A program made the position numbers and the translations under genes. A stretch of 42,966 bases of DNA from Lentibacillus salicampi (GTDB lineage: Bacteria; Bacillota; Bacilli; Bacillales; Amphibacillaceae). The stretch covers positions 1-42,966 of the forward strand of contig NZ_SRHY01000028.1 of assembly GCF_004565465.1 (NCBI RefSeq), given 5' to 3'. A model generated the notes under the pieces. It was not told the origin of the DNA, did no database searches, and saw only the letters and a list, made by a program, of their open reading frames with translations. This document shows positions 16,801-24,713 of this stretch, piece by piece. Position 1 is the stretch's first letter. Every line of letters starts with the position of its first letter.

Positions 16801-18354
16801 TTACAAGACACGGATTCCGCGAGTTTTATAAACAGAGTCAGTTGATTCGCCCATTGTGATTGCCGTCGCCATCGCATTAATCATAGCAACGGTAATGTCA
16901 ATCCGCTCTTTAGATTTATTTTTCATCGGCTTAATGTTTTCGTTGCCGTCAGTTGCAATCGCAACGTTTCCCCAACACCAACGCGCGGCCGGATTGACTT
17001 CGTGCGTGAGTTCACCTTTTTTCATCAGCTGTTCGATCGCCTTCATGGAAGGGCTCATATTCTTCATGTTCTGTTGTATTTCAATAACGTCAACGCCCTC
17101 TTTCATCAGCCTTTGACTCAACATGCGACTGTTCCACGGGTCAGTGCCAAGTGTCTGCAAGTTATATTGTTTACTCATGTTGACCAGACGTGATTCAACA
17201 AAATCATAATCAACGACATCGCCTGGAGTAGCGTGCATGTACTTATGATTCACCCATTTGTCATACGGTACCTGGTCACGATTAACCCGCTCTTTCATGT
17301 TGTCTTCCGGAATCCACGCATCGTAAACAGCCCGCCAATCATCAAAACCTTTTTGTGGCGGAAATAGGTAACAGGCGGCTGTAATATCTGTAGTACTAGA
17401 TAAATCCAAACCAATATAGCAACGTTTGCTGGTCAATTCCGACAAATCCCACTTACCGTCTGTTTTATCCCACAAGGATAAAGGTTGCCAACCAACTTGT
17501 TTTAAAGCTACCCATTGATTCAACCGGAGCCACCTAAACAGTTTTTCCGATCGTTCCGAGTTTCTGGCGGCGTTCGCTTCCTGCCTCACAACTTCAACAT
17601 TAATTGTATGCCCAAGTGACGGATTAACCTCAAACCAAACTTTTTCATCGAATATGTCTACATCTTCCGGTGCATTAAACATTTTGACGTACCATGTTGG
17701 ATCCGTCAGTTCACCGTCTCGGATTTTTCTTGCCTGCTCGTGGATCTCCCATCCGATCGAATGGCGATCCGGGTCATCGCCGGCAGTGGTAATAACCCAC
17801 CACAACGGTTCTTTTCGTGCGGCACCTGCACCGAATGTCATGACATCCCACAAATCACGATTCGGTTGAGCGTGCAATTCATCAAATATAACAACAGTGG
17901 GGTTAAGGCCGTGTTTGGTGAATGCTTCAGCAGACAGCACCTTCATGGTTGTGCCGGTTTCTTTATTAATGATTTCTTTCTTACTGTCCAGGATTTTTAA
18001 AGATCCCTCAAGTGCCCCGTCCTGTTCGATCATTCCCTTTGCTGCTTTATAAACTAATTCAGCCTGTTGCCTGTCAGCAGCACAACAATAGATTTGCCCG
18101 CCCGGGGGATCGCACATTAAGTGATAAAGAGATAAGCCTGCGATTAAAGACGTTTTCCCGTTTTTCTTGGGGACCTCCAGATAAGCATATCGGTACTGCC
18201 TTAAACCGTTTGCTGTAACGGTTCCGTATACATCCCAAATAATTTCGTATTGCCAGTCTAATAACAAAAACGGCTGACCATAAAAGTCATCAACCGCTTT
18301 AAGCATTTGTATGAATTCAATGGGCTCCAACGCCCGCTCTTTACTGTGTGCCAT
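16801..18354 (-). CDS. Terminase large subunit (Terminase_1)
   Basis: ATPase and nuclease that cuts and pumps phage DNA. Numbered from the ATG at 18354 (GGAG upstream), it has 517 residues. Walker A is deviant (VPKKNGKTS, 61-69), Walker B is VVIFDELH (154-161), and the RNase H-like nuclease starts at GLDLSSTTD (315-323, D317 the first metal ligand). An extra in-frame N-terminal stretch is rich in Lys/Arg and would lie inside TerS, so I exclude it. Together with the HNH gene and TerS this is the HK97-type cos packaging set. Confidence 0.95.
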   Translation of the reverse strand: MAHSKERALEPIEFIQMLKAVDDFYGQPFLLLDWQYEIIWDVYGTVTANGLRQYRYAYLEVPKKNGKTSLIAGLSLYHLMCDPPGGQIYCCAADRQQAELVYKAAKGMIEQDGALEGSLKILDSKKEIINKETGTTMKVLSAEAFTKHGLNPTVVIFDELHAQPNRDLWDVMTFGAGAARKEPLWWVITTAGDDPDRHSIGWEIHEQARKIRDGELTDPTWYVKMFNAPEDVDIFDEKVWFEVNPSLGHTINVEVVRQEANAARNSERSEKLFRWLRLNQWVALKQVGWQPLSLWDKTDGKWDLSELTSKRCYIGLDLSSTTDITAACYLFPPQKGFDDWRAVYDAWIPEDNMKERVNRDQVPYDKWVNHKYMHATPGDVVDYDFVESRLVNMSKQYNLQTLGTDPWNSRMLSQRLMKEGVDVIEIQQNMKNMSPSMKAIEQLMKKGELTHEVNPAARWCWGNVAIATDGNENIKPMKNKSKERIDITVAMINAMATAITMGESTDSVYKTRGIRVL

Positions 18355-18868
18355 TTTTCTTGCGCTCCATGAACTCTTCCATCGGGCTCTTTTTTTTCTT
18401 TTCTTCCGGCTGTTTTGGGATGGCCCGCATCCGAGCAACAGGGTTTAAAAATAATCGATCTTCCAACTTGAGCATTTTATCACGGACTTGGTTCTGCTTT
18501 CCGAGTACCTCTTTCATGTCCTCGTAATGAGCCATCTTTTTATTGATGTCCTCATAGGATTCCATCGCTACTTTAACGCTGTTATACAAATCTTGCAGCA
18601 TGCTCTCTTGGCTTTTCAACTGGCAGTACCGATTAATGGTTGCCTGGTCCAATCCGTCTACAAATTCAATCTGCTTGTAAAGTTTCCGGAGTCGCAAAAA
18701 TTCTTTATGAGCAACAGGGTCTGCTTTTGTGGCAGGGTCCTCCCTGAAGTTGGTTCCGGTGTACAAAGACTTTTCCGCTTTTTCCCTATGCTCCAATTCC
18801 GCTTTTGTTCGATGACTTTTGCCTTCTGATTTTATTAATTGAATCGGCTTACTGGATCGTCCTGCCAC
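18341..18868 (-). CDS. Terminase small subunit (P27/Terminase_4 family)
   Basis: DNA-recognition subunit. 175 residues. AHKEFLRLRKLYKQIEFVDGLDQATINRYCQLKSQ and the following long helices match the P27 family, and a basic C-terminal tail (NPVARMRAIPKQPEEKKKKSP) is typical. GTG start with GGAGGTGA upstream. It overlaps TerL and begins right beside the repeat-flanked putative cos region. Confidence 0.92.
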   Translation of the reverse strand: MAGRSSKPIQLIKSEGKSHRTKAELEHREKAEKSLYTGTNFREDPATKADPVAHKEFLRLRKLYKQIEFVDGLDQATINRYCQLKSQESMLQDLYNSVKVAMESYEDINKKMAHYEDMKEVLGKQNQVRDKMLKLEDRLFLNPVARMRAIPKQPEEKKKKSPMEEFMERKKNGTQ

Positions 18869-18880
18869 AAAATCACCTCC

Positions 18881-19055
18881 TGAATTGTGTTTTATTTATA
18901 AACAATTTTGAATTGTTGCCGCCCTTGAAAACTCTCATTTTGGGAAAAAACTGCACGCGATGGTGCCCGCTCGGTCGTGGCGGCTCATGTGTCAGGGATT
19001 TGACCGCCCCTACCCCTTTGAATTGTGTCTTAATTTAAAACAATTCACAATTGTT
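18881..19055. other. Putative cos/packaging region flanked by 37-bp direct repeats
   Basis: The gap between HNH and TerS genes holds two imperfect direct repeats, 18881-18917 and 19019-19055, identical at 31 of 37 positions. Each contains an AACAATT/AATTGTT inverted repeat. Between them is a 101-bp segment far richer in G+C than its AT-rich surroundings (for example GGCGGCTC and GACCGCCCC). In HK97-type phages with HNH-TerS-TerL order, cos lies here. The repeats would suit TerS binding. The cut position cannot be read from sequence. Confidence 0.6.
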
Positions 19056-19114
19056 TATTGAAATAAAAGAACTTTTGTTCTTCTTTTGTTACTCAAACAA
19101 AATGCTTTTCTTAA

Positions 19115-19459
19115 TCATTTTTCTTTTGCTGTCTTGATCGAGTGACATGACTTGCATAGTCCCTGATGGTTGGATGCATCCCAAAATAACTGTCTGTCTC
19201 CGCGATGCGGCACGATATGGTCTACCTCGGTAGCAGGTACAGTCATGCCACGGTCACCGCAGTATTTGCATAGCGGATTCCGTACTAAAAAGGACAGGCG
19301 GTACTTCCGCCAATTCCAATCATAACCTCGTTTGTGTGATGTCTTGCGGTACCTGTCATGATCTTTGTGGTAGTTCTTCTGGTGCTCATTGCAGTAGGAC
19401 TCATCTGTTAGTACAGTGCACCCGGGTTCGGCACACGGTCGCCTAGGTTTGTGTGGCAT
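19115..19459 (-). CDS. HNH endonuclease (packaging-associated)
   Basis: In HK97-type phages this HNH protein works with terminase in cos cleavage. Numbered from the ATG at 19459 it has 114 residues. It carries four Cys pairs or near-pairs (CAEPGC; CNEH; CKYCG; CKSCH) and the HNH core EVDHIVPHRGD...WDASNHQGLCKSCHSIK. The upstream Shine-Dalgarno is weak, so an earlier in-frame start (19495) is possible. Confidence 0.92.
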   Translation of the reverse strand: MPHKPRRPCAEPGCTVLTDESYCNEHQKNYHKDHDRYRKTSHKRGYDWNWRKYRLSFLVRNPLCKYCGDRGMTVPATEVDHIVPHRGDRQLFWDASNHQGLCKSCHSIKTAKEK

Positions 19460-19715
19460 TGGACCATCCGCAGTGGGTGCACCACTTAACCTCATGTGGT
19501 GTTTCTTTATCTGACCACCACGCTTCGATTTCTAAGGTGATTGTTTTGCACTCAGGGCATGTGTGTTTTTTAACATCATCCAACTCCTTCAACGCAGCAG
19601 TAGCTCCCCTTGCTTCTCGCTGTACTGCTTTGAGTCCTTTAAGTGCATCAGAACAATCGACATCAATCGTTAATGCTCCGATGCTTTTACCTTCGCTCAA
19701 CTGTTTGTCAGCCAT
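19443..19715 (-). CDS. Zinc-ribbon phage protein, 90 aa
   Basis: First gene of the late operon. A polar start (MADKQLSEGKSIG) precedes a helix (DCSDALKGLKAVQREARGATAALKEL) and a C-terminal four-Cys zinc ribbon (CPEC ... CTHCGW). Such proteins lie beside HNH/terminase genes in many Firmicutes phages, with no known activity. AAGGAG supports the ATG at 19715 over the one two codons earlier. It overlaps the HNH gene by 17 bases. Confidence 0.8.
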   Translation of the reverse strand: MADKQLSEGKSIGALTIDVDCSDALKGLKAVQREARGATAALKELDDVKKHTCPECKTITLEIEAWWSDKETPHEVKWCTHCGWSNATQT

Positions 19716-19742
19716 GGTCATCAGCTCCTTAATAGTTTTTAT

Positions 19743-19774
19743 AAAAAGAACACCCGCTTAGATAACAGGTGTTC
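19743..19774 (-). terminator. Terminator between the early/middle and late operons
   Basis: On the minus strand, GAACACC and GGTGTTC form a 7-bp stem followed by TTTTTAT. It separates the RinA/77-residue genes from the late operon, so late transcription needs a promoter or anti-termination here. Confidence 0.8.
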
Positions 19775-19799
19775 CTTAGTAAATACATTTTCCTTACAC

Positions 19800-19850
19800 T
19801 AGCATAATAAATGGTTTTTAGGTGCAAAAACGGACATCATCCGGACATTT
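19800..19850 (-). promoter_or_regulatory. Candidate late promoter with activator-type direct repeats
   Basis: CGGACAT occurs twice, 11 bp apart (19831-19837 and 19842-19848), just upstream on the minus strand of a TTGCAC -35-like box (19822-19827). Only poor -10 sequences (TATGCT or TGCTAG) follow. One-turn spacing of direct repeats beside a weak promoter suits an activator such as the RinA-like protein encoded just upstream. This is inference. Confidence 0.35.
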
Positions 19851-20070
19851 GGTTGTTCATGATATCTTTTATTTTGTTCTCCAAATTGATAAAAGTTTCT
19901 TCACCCGTTACGCAAAGTTCTGTGCTGCTTTCAAAAACATAATCATTTAATATATACAGAAAATCTATTTTAGTAAATCCAGTTATAGTGAAATCCAAGA
20001 CCTTTCCGTCTCCATATAGTTTTGTTGCCGGCCTTGATATGTCAGTTATCATAACTTTTGTTACCGCCAT
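19837..20070 (-). CDS. Hypothetical phage protein, 77 aa
   Basis: Starts MAVTKVMITDISRPATKLYG, with a mixed alpha/beta pattern and an acidic C-terminal helix. It overlaps the RinA-like gene by ten bases and is followed by the operon terminator. No family recognised. As the last gene before the late region it may serve in the regulatory switch, but nothing in its sequence shows that. Confidence 0.7.
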   Translation of the reverse strand: MAVTKVMITDISRPATKLYGDGKVLDFTITGFTKIDFLYILNDYVFESSTELCVTGEETFINLENKIKDIMNNQMSG

Positions 20071-20489
20071 CCCAAAACCTCCCCAGTCGCTTGAATAATC
20101 TCATTCCGCCACCTTCTGGCCTGCCGTTCACTCACTCCTGTTTCGATCGCCACACCTTCCCATTTGAGCTTACCGTTTTTGTTCCAATAGCGCAAACGGG
20201 CCATTTTTTTATAAGCATCAGGAAGTGCATTATATACACGCTCAATTGCATCCACGATTTCAGTCAGATAATTAAGCTGTTTGCTGGTAGTTAGCCTTGT
20301 CGCCATTCGTTCAGTTGGCTGACTGGGCAAATTAGACTGACCACCTTCATGGTTTATTTCCTCCGGTTGGTACGGATTCATAATTTCTTCTCGTAGTTTT
20401 GCAATCTCTTTTAACGTATGATGATAGTTATACCATTCGGATTCCAGTTTCTTGAATGTTGATTTGGTCAATTTGATTGTTAAAGTCAT
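20061..20489 (-). CDS. Late transcription activator, RinA/ArpU-like family
   Basis: 142 residues. Residues 1-60 are helical and end in a Gln/Pro-rich loop (NPYQPEEINHEGGQSNLPSQPTE), a mark of the TIGR01636-type phage regulators. A C-terminal sigma-4-like helix-turn-helix follows (KLKWEGVAIETGVSERQARRWRNEI). Members activate late packaging and structural operons. Here the gene lies directly upstream of the late operon, which fits. Confidence 0.85.
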   Translation of the reverse strand: MTLTIKLTKSTFKKLESEWYNYHHTLKEIAKLREEIMNPYQPEEINHEGGQSNLPSQPTERMATRLTTSKQLNYLTEIVDAIERVYNALPDAYKKMARLRYWNKNGKLKWEGVAIETGVSERQARRWRNEIIQATGEVLGWR

Positions 20490-20714
20490 TTACTGGTCCC
20501 CTTTGCTTGAAAAATATATCTCGTCCAACCACTCATGCAGCATGACCATTTGCTTTATTGCTAGTGGATTATTATCATATTTGTTTGCCAACTCTCCCGT
20601 CGAATGAGTTACCCATGTCCAAAAGTCACTACTTTCCATGCCATATTTGACAGCGAGTTGATTCGTCTGATTGATCCAGGTTATCACGTCAGCAAAAAAC
20701 TTCTCGTAATCCAT
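20490..20714 (-). CDS. Hypothetical phage protein, 74 aa
   Basis: Helical, aromatic-rich (MDYEKFFADVITWINQTNQLA; LHEWLDEIYFSSKGDQ). Lies between RusA and the RinA-like gene with four- to zero-base spacing. Family not recognised. Confidence 0.7.
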   Translation of the reverse strand: MDYEKFFADVITWINQTNQLAVKYGMESSDFWTWVTHSTGELANKYDNNPLAIKQMVMLHEWLDEIYFSSKGDQ

Positions 20715-20717
20715 AAG

Positions 20718-21113
20718 CTACACCTCTTCAATTTTGATATAAATACCCGGAAGATCAGCCCAGAACTTTTCGACAATCTCGGATACCACCAGTGCATCAT
20801 CTTTCCAATAGCCACAATGTGTCATGCAATCCTTCAGTAGCTTCTGGAGGTTATCTGTATCCGGACGTGTATGTTTATATTGGCCGTCTTTATATTTACC
20901 GGTTATGGGAAAGCACCACTTTGTCATAAGCCTTATTGGTCCTGTATACTGCTTATCCGGTACATGCTTACCAAGATGGGCCAATAACTTAGACCTAGCT
21001 GTTTTCAAATCCTCTGGTTCGTAAAAGACTGGCTTACCGTTACGGACCATGACTTGCTTCTGTTGGTGTGTTGTCGTTGGTACTTTTTTCATTGGCATGA
21101 AGAATTCAGTCAT
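20718..21113 (-). CDS. rusA: RusA-family Holliday junction resolvase
   Basis: Cuts four-way junctions made during phage recombination and replication. Numbered from the ATG at 21113 it has 131 residues. The catalytic Asp pattern is present: D85 and D87 in RPDTDNLQK and D105-D106 in GYWKDDALV. The start overlaps the MazG gene by eight bases. An in-frame upstream start at 21149 would lie deeper in MazG and adds a non-homologous stretch. Confidence 0.92.
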   Translation of the reverse strand: MTEFFMPMKKVPTTTHQQKQVMVRNGKPVFYEPEDLKTARSKLLAHLGKHVPDKQYTGPIRLMTKWCFPITGKYKDGQYKHTRPDTDNLQKLLKDCMTHCGYWKDDALVVSEIVEKFWADLPGIYIKIEEV

Positions 21114-21459
21114 GACTATCACTATATTCTTTGCGGTTGCGGCTAGCATCTTCGGAAAAACCGTTTGGATATCTATTTTGGAGCTTAATTATATTTGCTT
21201 CTGCTACATCGCCAAAGGATATTCCGTACAATGAGCAAATCCCTGACAGATAATGCAGTACGTCTCCGGCTTCCTTGACTAATTCCCCGATATTAATGTC
21301 GTGACCATGAGCCAAATGCTTTTTAATCATGTCGCCAGCTTCTCCAGATTCTGTATTTAATCCAAGCGCATAATTAAATCTAGCTAACTTTAAATCCAAA
21401 TCACCTTTTATTTCCGGCATTGTTCGTTTTGATATTTCCTGATATTCACTGAAGTTCAT
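21106..21459 (-). CDS. MazG-like nucleotide pyrophosphohydrolase
   Basis: Hydrolyses (d)NTPs, perhaps removing damaged or signalling nucleotides. 117 residues. The MazG-type metal-binding motif is clear: an ExxE in NTESGEAGDM, then ExxD in ELVKEAGDVLHYLS. Lies between a 57-residue protein and RusA and overlaps both. Confidence 0.88.
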   Translation of the reverse strand: MNFSEYQEISKRTMPEIKGDLDLKLARFNYALGLNTESGEAGDMIKKHLAHGHDINIGELVKEAGDVLHYLSGICSLYGISFGDVAEANIIKLQNRYPNGFSEDASRNRKEYSDSHD

Positions 21460-21629
21460 GCCAGTCCCTCCCGTCCAGCTGGATAGTATTTAATTACAAC
21501 ATAGTTACCTTGCGGATCTTCCAATTCTATTTCTTCAACGCTATCGTGACTCACCCATTTTTTTATAACCGCATCCGGAAATGCTTTACTTATTTTACCT
21601 GTAACATCAATCCATTGTTTTGCATTCAT
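21456..21629 (-). CDS. Hypothetical phage protein, 57 aa
   Basis: Begins MNAKQWIDVTGKISKAFPDAV, then three beta strands (VEEIELEDPQGNYVVIKYY). GGAAGGTGA sits just before the ATG at 21629. Overlaps MazG by four bases. Family not recognised. It is the first gene after the repeat array. Confidence 0.7.
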   Translation of the reverse strand: MNAKQWIDVTGKISKAFPDAVIKKWVSHDSVEEIELEDPQGNYVVIKYYPAGREGLA

Positions 21630-21659
21630 ATTTTCACCTTCCAAAATTTTACGTTTTTA

Positions 21660-21789
21660 TTTTTGATTGAATTTTTTCTTCGTCAGGGAAAGGGGAAAGT
21701 ATGTCGTCGTGCGATAGCTTACGCACGACTACTTTTACCCCCCTGACCTCTGAGGGAAGGGAAATTACCTATACGTAGTATAGGGTTTT
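21660..21789. repeat. Hairpin cluster in the intergenic gap
   Basis: Three perfect inverted repeats: GTCAGGG/CCCTGAC (21682-21688 and 21741-21747) enclosing GTCGTGCG/CGCACGAC (21706-21713 and 21722-21729, with AAAGTA/TACTTT outside), and CCTATAC-GTA-GTATAGG (21768-21784). Together with the repeats to its right it fills a gene-free gap of about 320 bases. Confidence 0.75.
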
Positions 21790-21975
21790 CCTTTCCCTGT
21801 GAAAAAGTCGATTTTTACCGAGTTTTTCCCTCGATAGTGAAAGAAGGAAAAACACCGAGAATTTCCCTAATGAGGGAAAGGAAAACTATCGAGAATTTCC
21901 CTCATTAGTGAAACGTTTCCCTTCGACTTTTTCCCTGCATAGGGAAAGGGAAATTTATCGACTTTTTCCTTTCCC
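21790..21975. repeat. Iteron-like array, candidate replication origin
   Basis: Five direct repeats begin with (A/T)(C/T)CGA(G/C)NNTTTCC at 21817, 21854, 21888, 21922 and 21957, a 34-37 bp period. Four of them contain TTTCCCT-N4-AG(T/G)GAAA, an interrupted inverted repeat suited to a dimeric binding protein. The array abuts the stop of the primase-helicase gene. Regular spacing near whole helical turns, palindromes and AT-rich flanks are as expected of an origin, but function is inferred. Confidence 0.7.
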
Positions 21976-24257
21976 TATTTATCTGGTTTCCTTCCAACTT
22001 CTCCATCTGTTATCCAAAAACCACCATGATTTTTGATTCTATTTCTTACCGTTTTTGGAGTAACACCCATGAATTCTGATAGAGAATCCAGGGTAACAGC
22101 CCCGTCTATCGTGCAGGACTCATAAGCCATTTCCAGCGATTCGTTTTGCTCTTTTTTCTTTTCTGCTGAACTTTTTTTCTTGCTGAAATTCTTTTTCCAA
22201 GCCGGCTGTTCATTTTCTGGCTGAATGTCTTTAAGTATTCCTGTGTCGTCGATTTGATGCACAGGATATCGAAACCACATATTGATGGCATCGAACTTCG
22301 GATACTCTCGTAATGTACCTTCTACGCGCCACGCAGACCGCACACGAACACTTTTTACAGCCTGGTTGATTTCTGCCTCTACTTTTTCCAATGTACCAGC
22401 CGGTAATGACTTCTTGGCGTGAGAATTCATCTGCGAAACACTCTGCTGATCATCTATGCCTACATGCTCGTCAAAATAATCATAATTTGCTTGTTCGATA
22501 GCTTTTGAGTATATAGATGTAGCTGCAGCATTTTCTTGCTGTTTCAACAAGTCATCTGTCATTTCCAATTCGATCAAATCGATCAATGCATCCGGATCCC
22601 TAGCAAACACGCCGGATCCACTGGAACGATCCATCGACTTTTTACCACCCTGCACGCCTTTTGAGTGATGGTGACAATAGATAACACTGGACCCCAATTC
22701 CGTACACACCTTGTCAAATTGGTTAGTAAAGTGAGCCATCTGATCTGCGCTGTTTTCATCACCTGTTAGGACCTTGTAAATCGGATCAATGATGACCGCA
22801 ATATAATCCTTCTTGGCCGCGCGTCTGATTAACTTAGGAGCCAATTTATCCATTGGCACCGACTTTCCACGCAAGTTCCAAATGTCTATATTGGATAGAT
22901 TGCTAGGCTCCCAGTCCAGCGCATTGTATACGTCTTTAAACCGATGCAAGGCACTGGGCCTATCCAGTTCTAAGTTGACGTATAGAACCTTTCCTTTTGT
23001 ACAATTCCAACCCAGCCACCGCCGACCTTCCGCAATGGCTATGGATAATTCGATCAGCGCAAATGACTTCCCGGCTTTTGATGGCCCGGCCATAAGCATT
23101 TTATGTCCTTGCCGTAACATCCCTTCTATTAATGGTGGTGCCTTATCCGGCATATCATCCCAAAAGTCTGTTAAGCTTTCCGGATCCGGCAAATCGTCAT
23201 TAATAGCCTCAATCCATTCGTGCCATTCCTCCCAGCTTCCTTTGCCGATATCAGTGTCGATCAAAAATTGTTTTTTGCCATTCCGTTCGACACCAGGCAT
23301 CCTGGATAACCTGGATGGGTTCCTGTTTTGGTTATCGATTTTCAGGCCATTCTTTTTACAGACATCATAGAGATAGTCAACACGCTTCCGGTAATCGCTA
23401 TAATCTGCAGCTTCGATTTTGACGATAGCATGGATACTCCGTTTCCCGGAATAGACCAGGGCAGCAATCGGCAACTCCAACTCACGCATAATAGCATTTT
23501 GCTTCTCTAAATCCATTTCATCTGATTCAACAAGAGCATATTTAAAGTCGCTGACATTGTCGTTTTTAACCCCGTTACCGTCCAACGGATTGAATCGAAT
23601 CCATGCACCTACTTCCGGGTTATAATCACCAAGGACGGATCCCATATCACCGTTTGACTTGTTTAATGCCTGGATCAATTCTCCTGCCGTTCGATCCCAA
23701 TTCCCTTTCTTGGGTAAGTGTTTACCGTCCTCGTTTTCCCAAGTTTCAACAACATAGCCAACATTGTCCGATGAATCGAATAATGTCTCTAAATAAGTGG
23801 TCAACTCCCGAACTGGATTCCAAGTTGTTGGCTCACTGATTTCCTGACCTTCTACCCAATTTTTGTCAACAATGACATAATCGTCATCGGTTATTTCATC
23901 ATCCCATCCAAGTTCACGATCTTCTCCATTGGAGCGCGTTTCCCAGCCATGATCTTTTGCCATCTGGGTAATGGTGGCACCAGTAATGCCGTTCCCTTCA
24001 AAGGTCGTCCATTTCTTAAAACATTCCCCCGGATGGTACCGCTGCCCATCCCGTCTGCTCCACTGCTCCCAATCACTTGCTGTGTACCCTTCCTCTTTTA
24101 AGGCCATACCGACGGTTATCCACTCCTGATAATCCAAAAAAGAAGGATCAATGTATTCCAGCAAAGTCATGAGGTCCAATTTATGTTTCAAACGATTCAC
24201 CTGCTTTAGATTCTGTATTTTTATACCTTTATTGCTTGGCCGTCCGCTTCTTATCAA
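21975..24257 (-). CDS. Primase/RepA-like helicase fusion (PriCT-2, AEP-like, AAA_25-like)
   Basis: About 760 residues. A PriCT-2-like domain (27-105) begins LMTLLEYIDPSFLDYQEWI. An archaeo-eukaryotic primase-like segment has ESDE (244-247) and SGKRSIHAIV (270-279). A RecA-fold helicase follows with Walker A GPSKAGKS (391-398) and Walker B YIAVIID (485-491). The C-terminus is a winged-helix-like segment (TLDSLSEFMGVTPKTVRNRIKNHGGFW). It probably primes and unwinds at a phage origin. The start used is TTG at 24257, overlapping the previous stop with GAGGTG upstream, and a TTG at codon 23 is an alternative. The repeat array lies just past its stop. Confidence 0.88.
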   Translation of the reverse strand: MIRSGRPSNKGIKIQNLKQVNRLKHKLDLMTLLEYIDPSFLDYQEWITVGMALKEEGYTASDWEQWSRRDGQRYHPGECFKKWTTFEGNGITGATITQMAKDHGWETRSNGEDRELGWDDEITDDDYVIVDKNWVEGQEISEPTTWNPVRELTTYLETLFDSSDNVGYVVETWENEDGKHLPKKGNWDRTAGELIQALNKSNGDMGSVLGDYNPEVGAWIRFNPLDGNGVKNDNVSDFKYALVESDEMDLEKQNAIMRELELPIAALVYSGKRSIHAIVKIEAADYSDYRKRVDYLYDVCKKNGLKIDNQNRNPSRLSRMPGVERNGKKQFLIDTDIGKGSWEEWHEWIEAINDDLPDPESLTDFWDDMPDKAPPLIEGMLRQGHKMLMAGPSKAGKSFALIELSIAIAEGRRWLGWNCTKGKVLYVNLELDRPSALHRFKDVYNALDWEPSNLSNIDIWNLRGKSVPMDKLAPKLIRRAAKKDYIAVIIDPIYKVLTGDENSADQMAHFTNQFDKVCTELGSSVIYCHHHSKGVQGGKKSMDRSSGSGVFARDPDALIDLIELEMTDDLLKQQENAAATSIYSKAIEQANYDYFDEHVGIDDQQSVSQMNSHAKKSLPAGTLEKVEAEINQAVKSVRVRSAWRVEGTLREYPKFDAINMWFRYPVHQIDDTGILKDIQPENEQPAWKKNFSKKKSSAEKKKEQNESLEMAYESCTIDGAVTLDSLSEFMGVTPKTVRNRIKNHGGFWITDGEVGRKPDK

Positions 24258-24415
24258 TCATGATCAGCCACCTCACTTGCTAACAGGTAAGCCAGACCGC
24301 CCATGCTGAACATGGATGCCATAAAGGTAATTTCATAGTTTAATAGCCTTGCAGCCACGTAGACGCCTGAGACAAATAGACAAATCAGAACAATTGTATT
24401 AATAGCTTTTTTCAT
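24254..24415 (-). CDS. Small membrane protein upstream of the primase gene, 53 aa
   Basis: MKKAINTIVLICLFVSGVYV is a first membrane span. ITFMASMFSMGGLAYLLAS is a second. Starts four bases inside the 70-residue gene and stops at the primase start, so it is coupled to both. Function unknown. Confidence 0.7.
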   Translation of the reverse strand: MKKAINTIVLICLFVSGVYVAARLLNYEITFMASMFSMGGLAYLLASEVADHD

Positions 24416-24624
24416 GTGTCAGAACCACCCTCCAACTCATTTAAATGATCCACAAACTGCTTGCACATTGATGCAATCATCAGATCTTTTTCTGCTGCTT
24501 CGATTATGTGATATGCCATTTCTTCGTCAACATTTTTCTTTAATTCACTTTCGTTTGCCTTGCCAGATTTCAGGTATTTTTCATACTCGCCTTGATAAAA
24601 ATCCATCAATTCCTGTTTCGTCAT
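24412..24624 (-). CDS. Hypothetical phage protein, 70 aa, paralogue of the gene at 26212
   Basis: Starts MTKQELMDFYQGEYEKYLKS and is helical and acidic throughout. It shares TKQEL(M/I)(D/N)FY and overall layout with the 26212-26412 product, so the two look like duplicates. GAGGAGGG lies before the ATG. A repeated element stands about 54 bases upstream. Confidence 0.75.
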   Translation of the reverse strand: MTKQELMDFYQGEYEKYLKSGKANESELKKNVDEEMAYHIIEAAEKDLMIASMCKQFVDHLNELEGGSDT

Positions 24625-24649
24625 TCAATTTCCCTCCTCAGCTTCCACT

Positions 24650-24705
24650 GTGGGCTTATCTGTAATAGATAGGTAGTTTAGGTCATGTATGTATTTCTAG
24701 CCCAC
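24650..24705. repeat. Repeated element, copy 1, inside an inverted repeat
   Basis: AGGTAGTTTAGGTCATGTA (24671-24689) lies in the loop between GTGGGCT (24650-24656) and AGCCCAC (24699-24705). It is about 50 bases upstream of the start at 24624. Copy 2 is at 24897-24930. Confidence 0.6.
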
Positions 24706-24713
24706 GGCGCGCT

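Noticed and set aside
21790..21975. CRISPR-like array
   Set aside because: The repeats are short and imperfect, with palindromes across the intervals. There are no unique spacers of constant length and no cas gene.
22813..23370. 185-codon plus-strand frame opposite the primase-helicase
   Set aside because: Shadow of the Walker A/B region. It has no ribosome site or recognisable domain.
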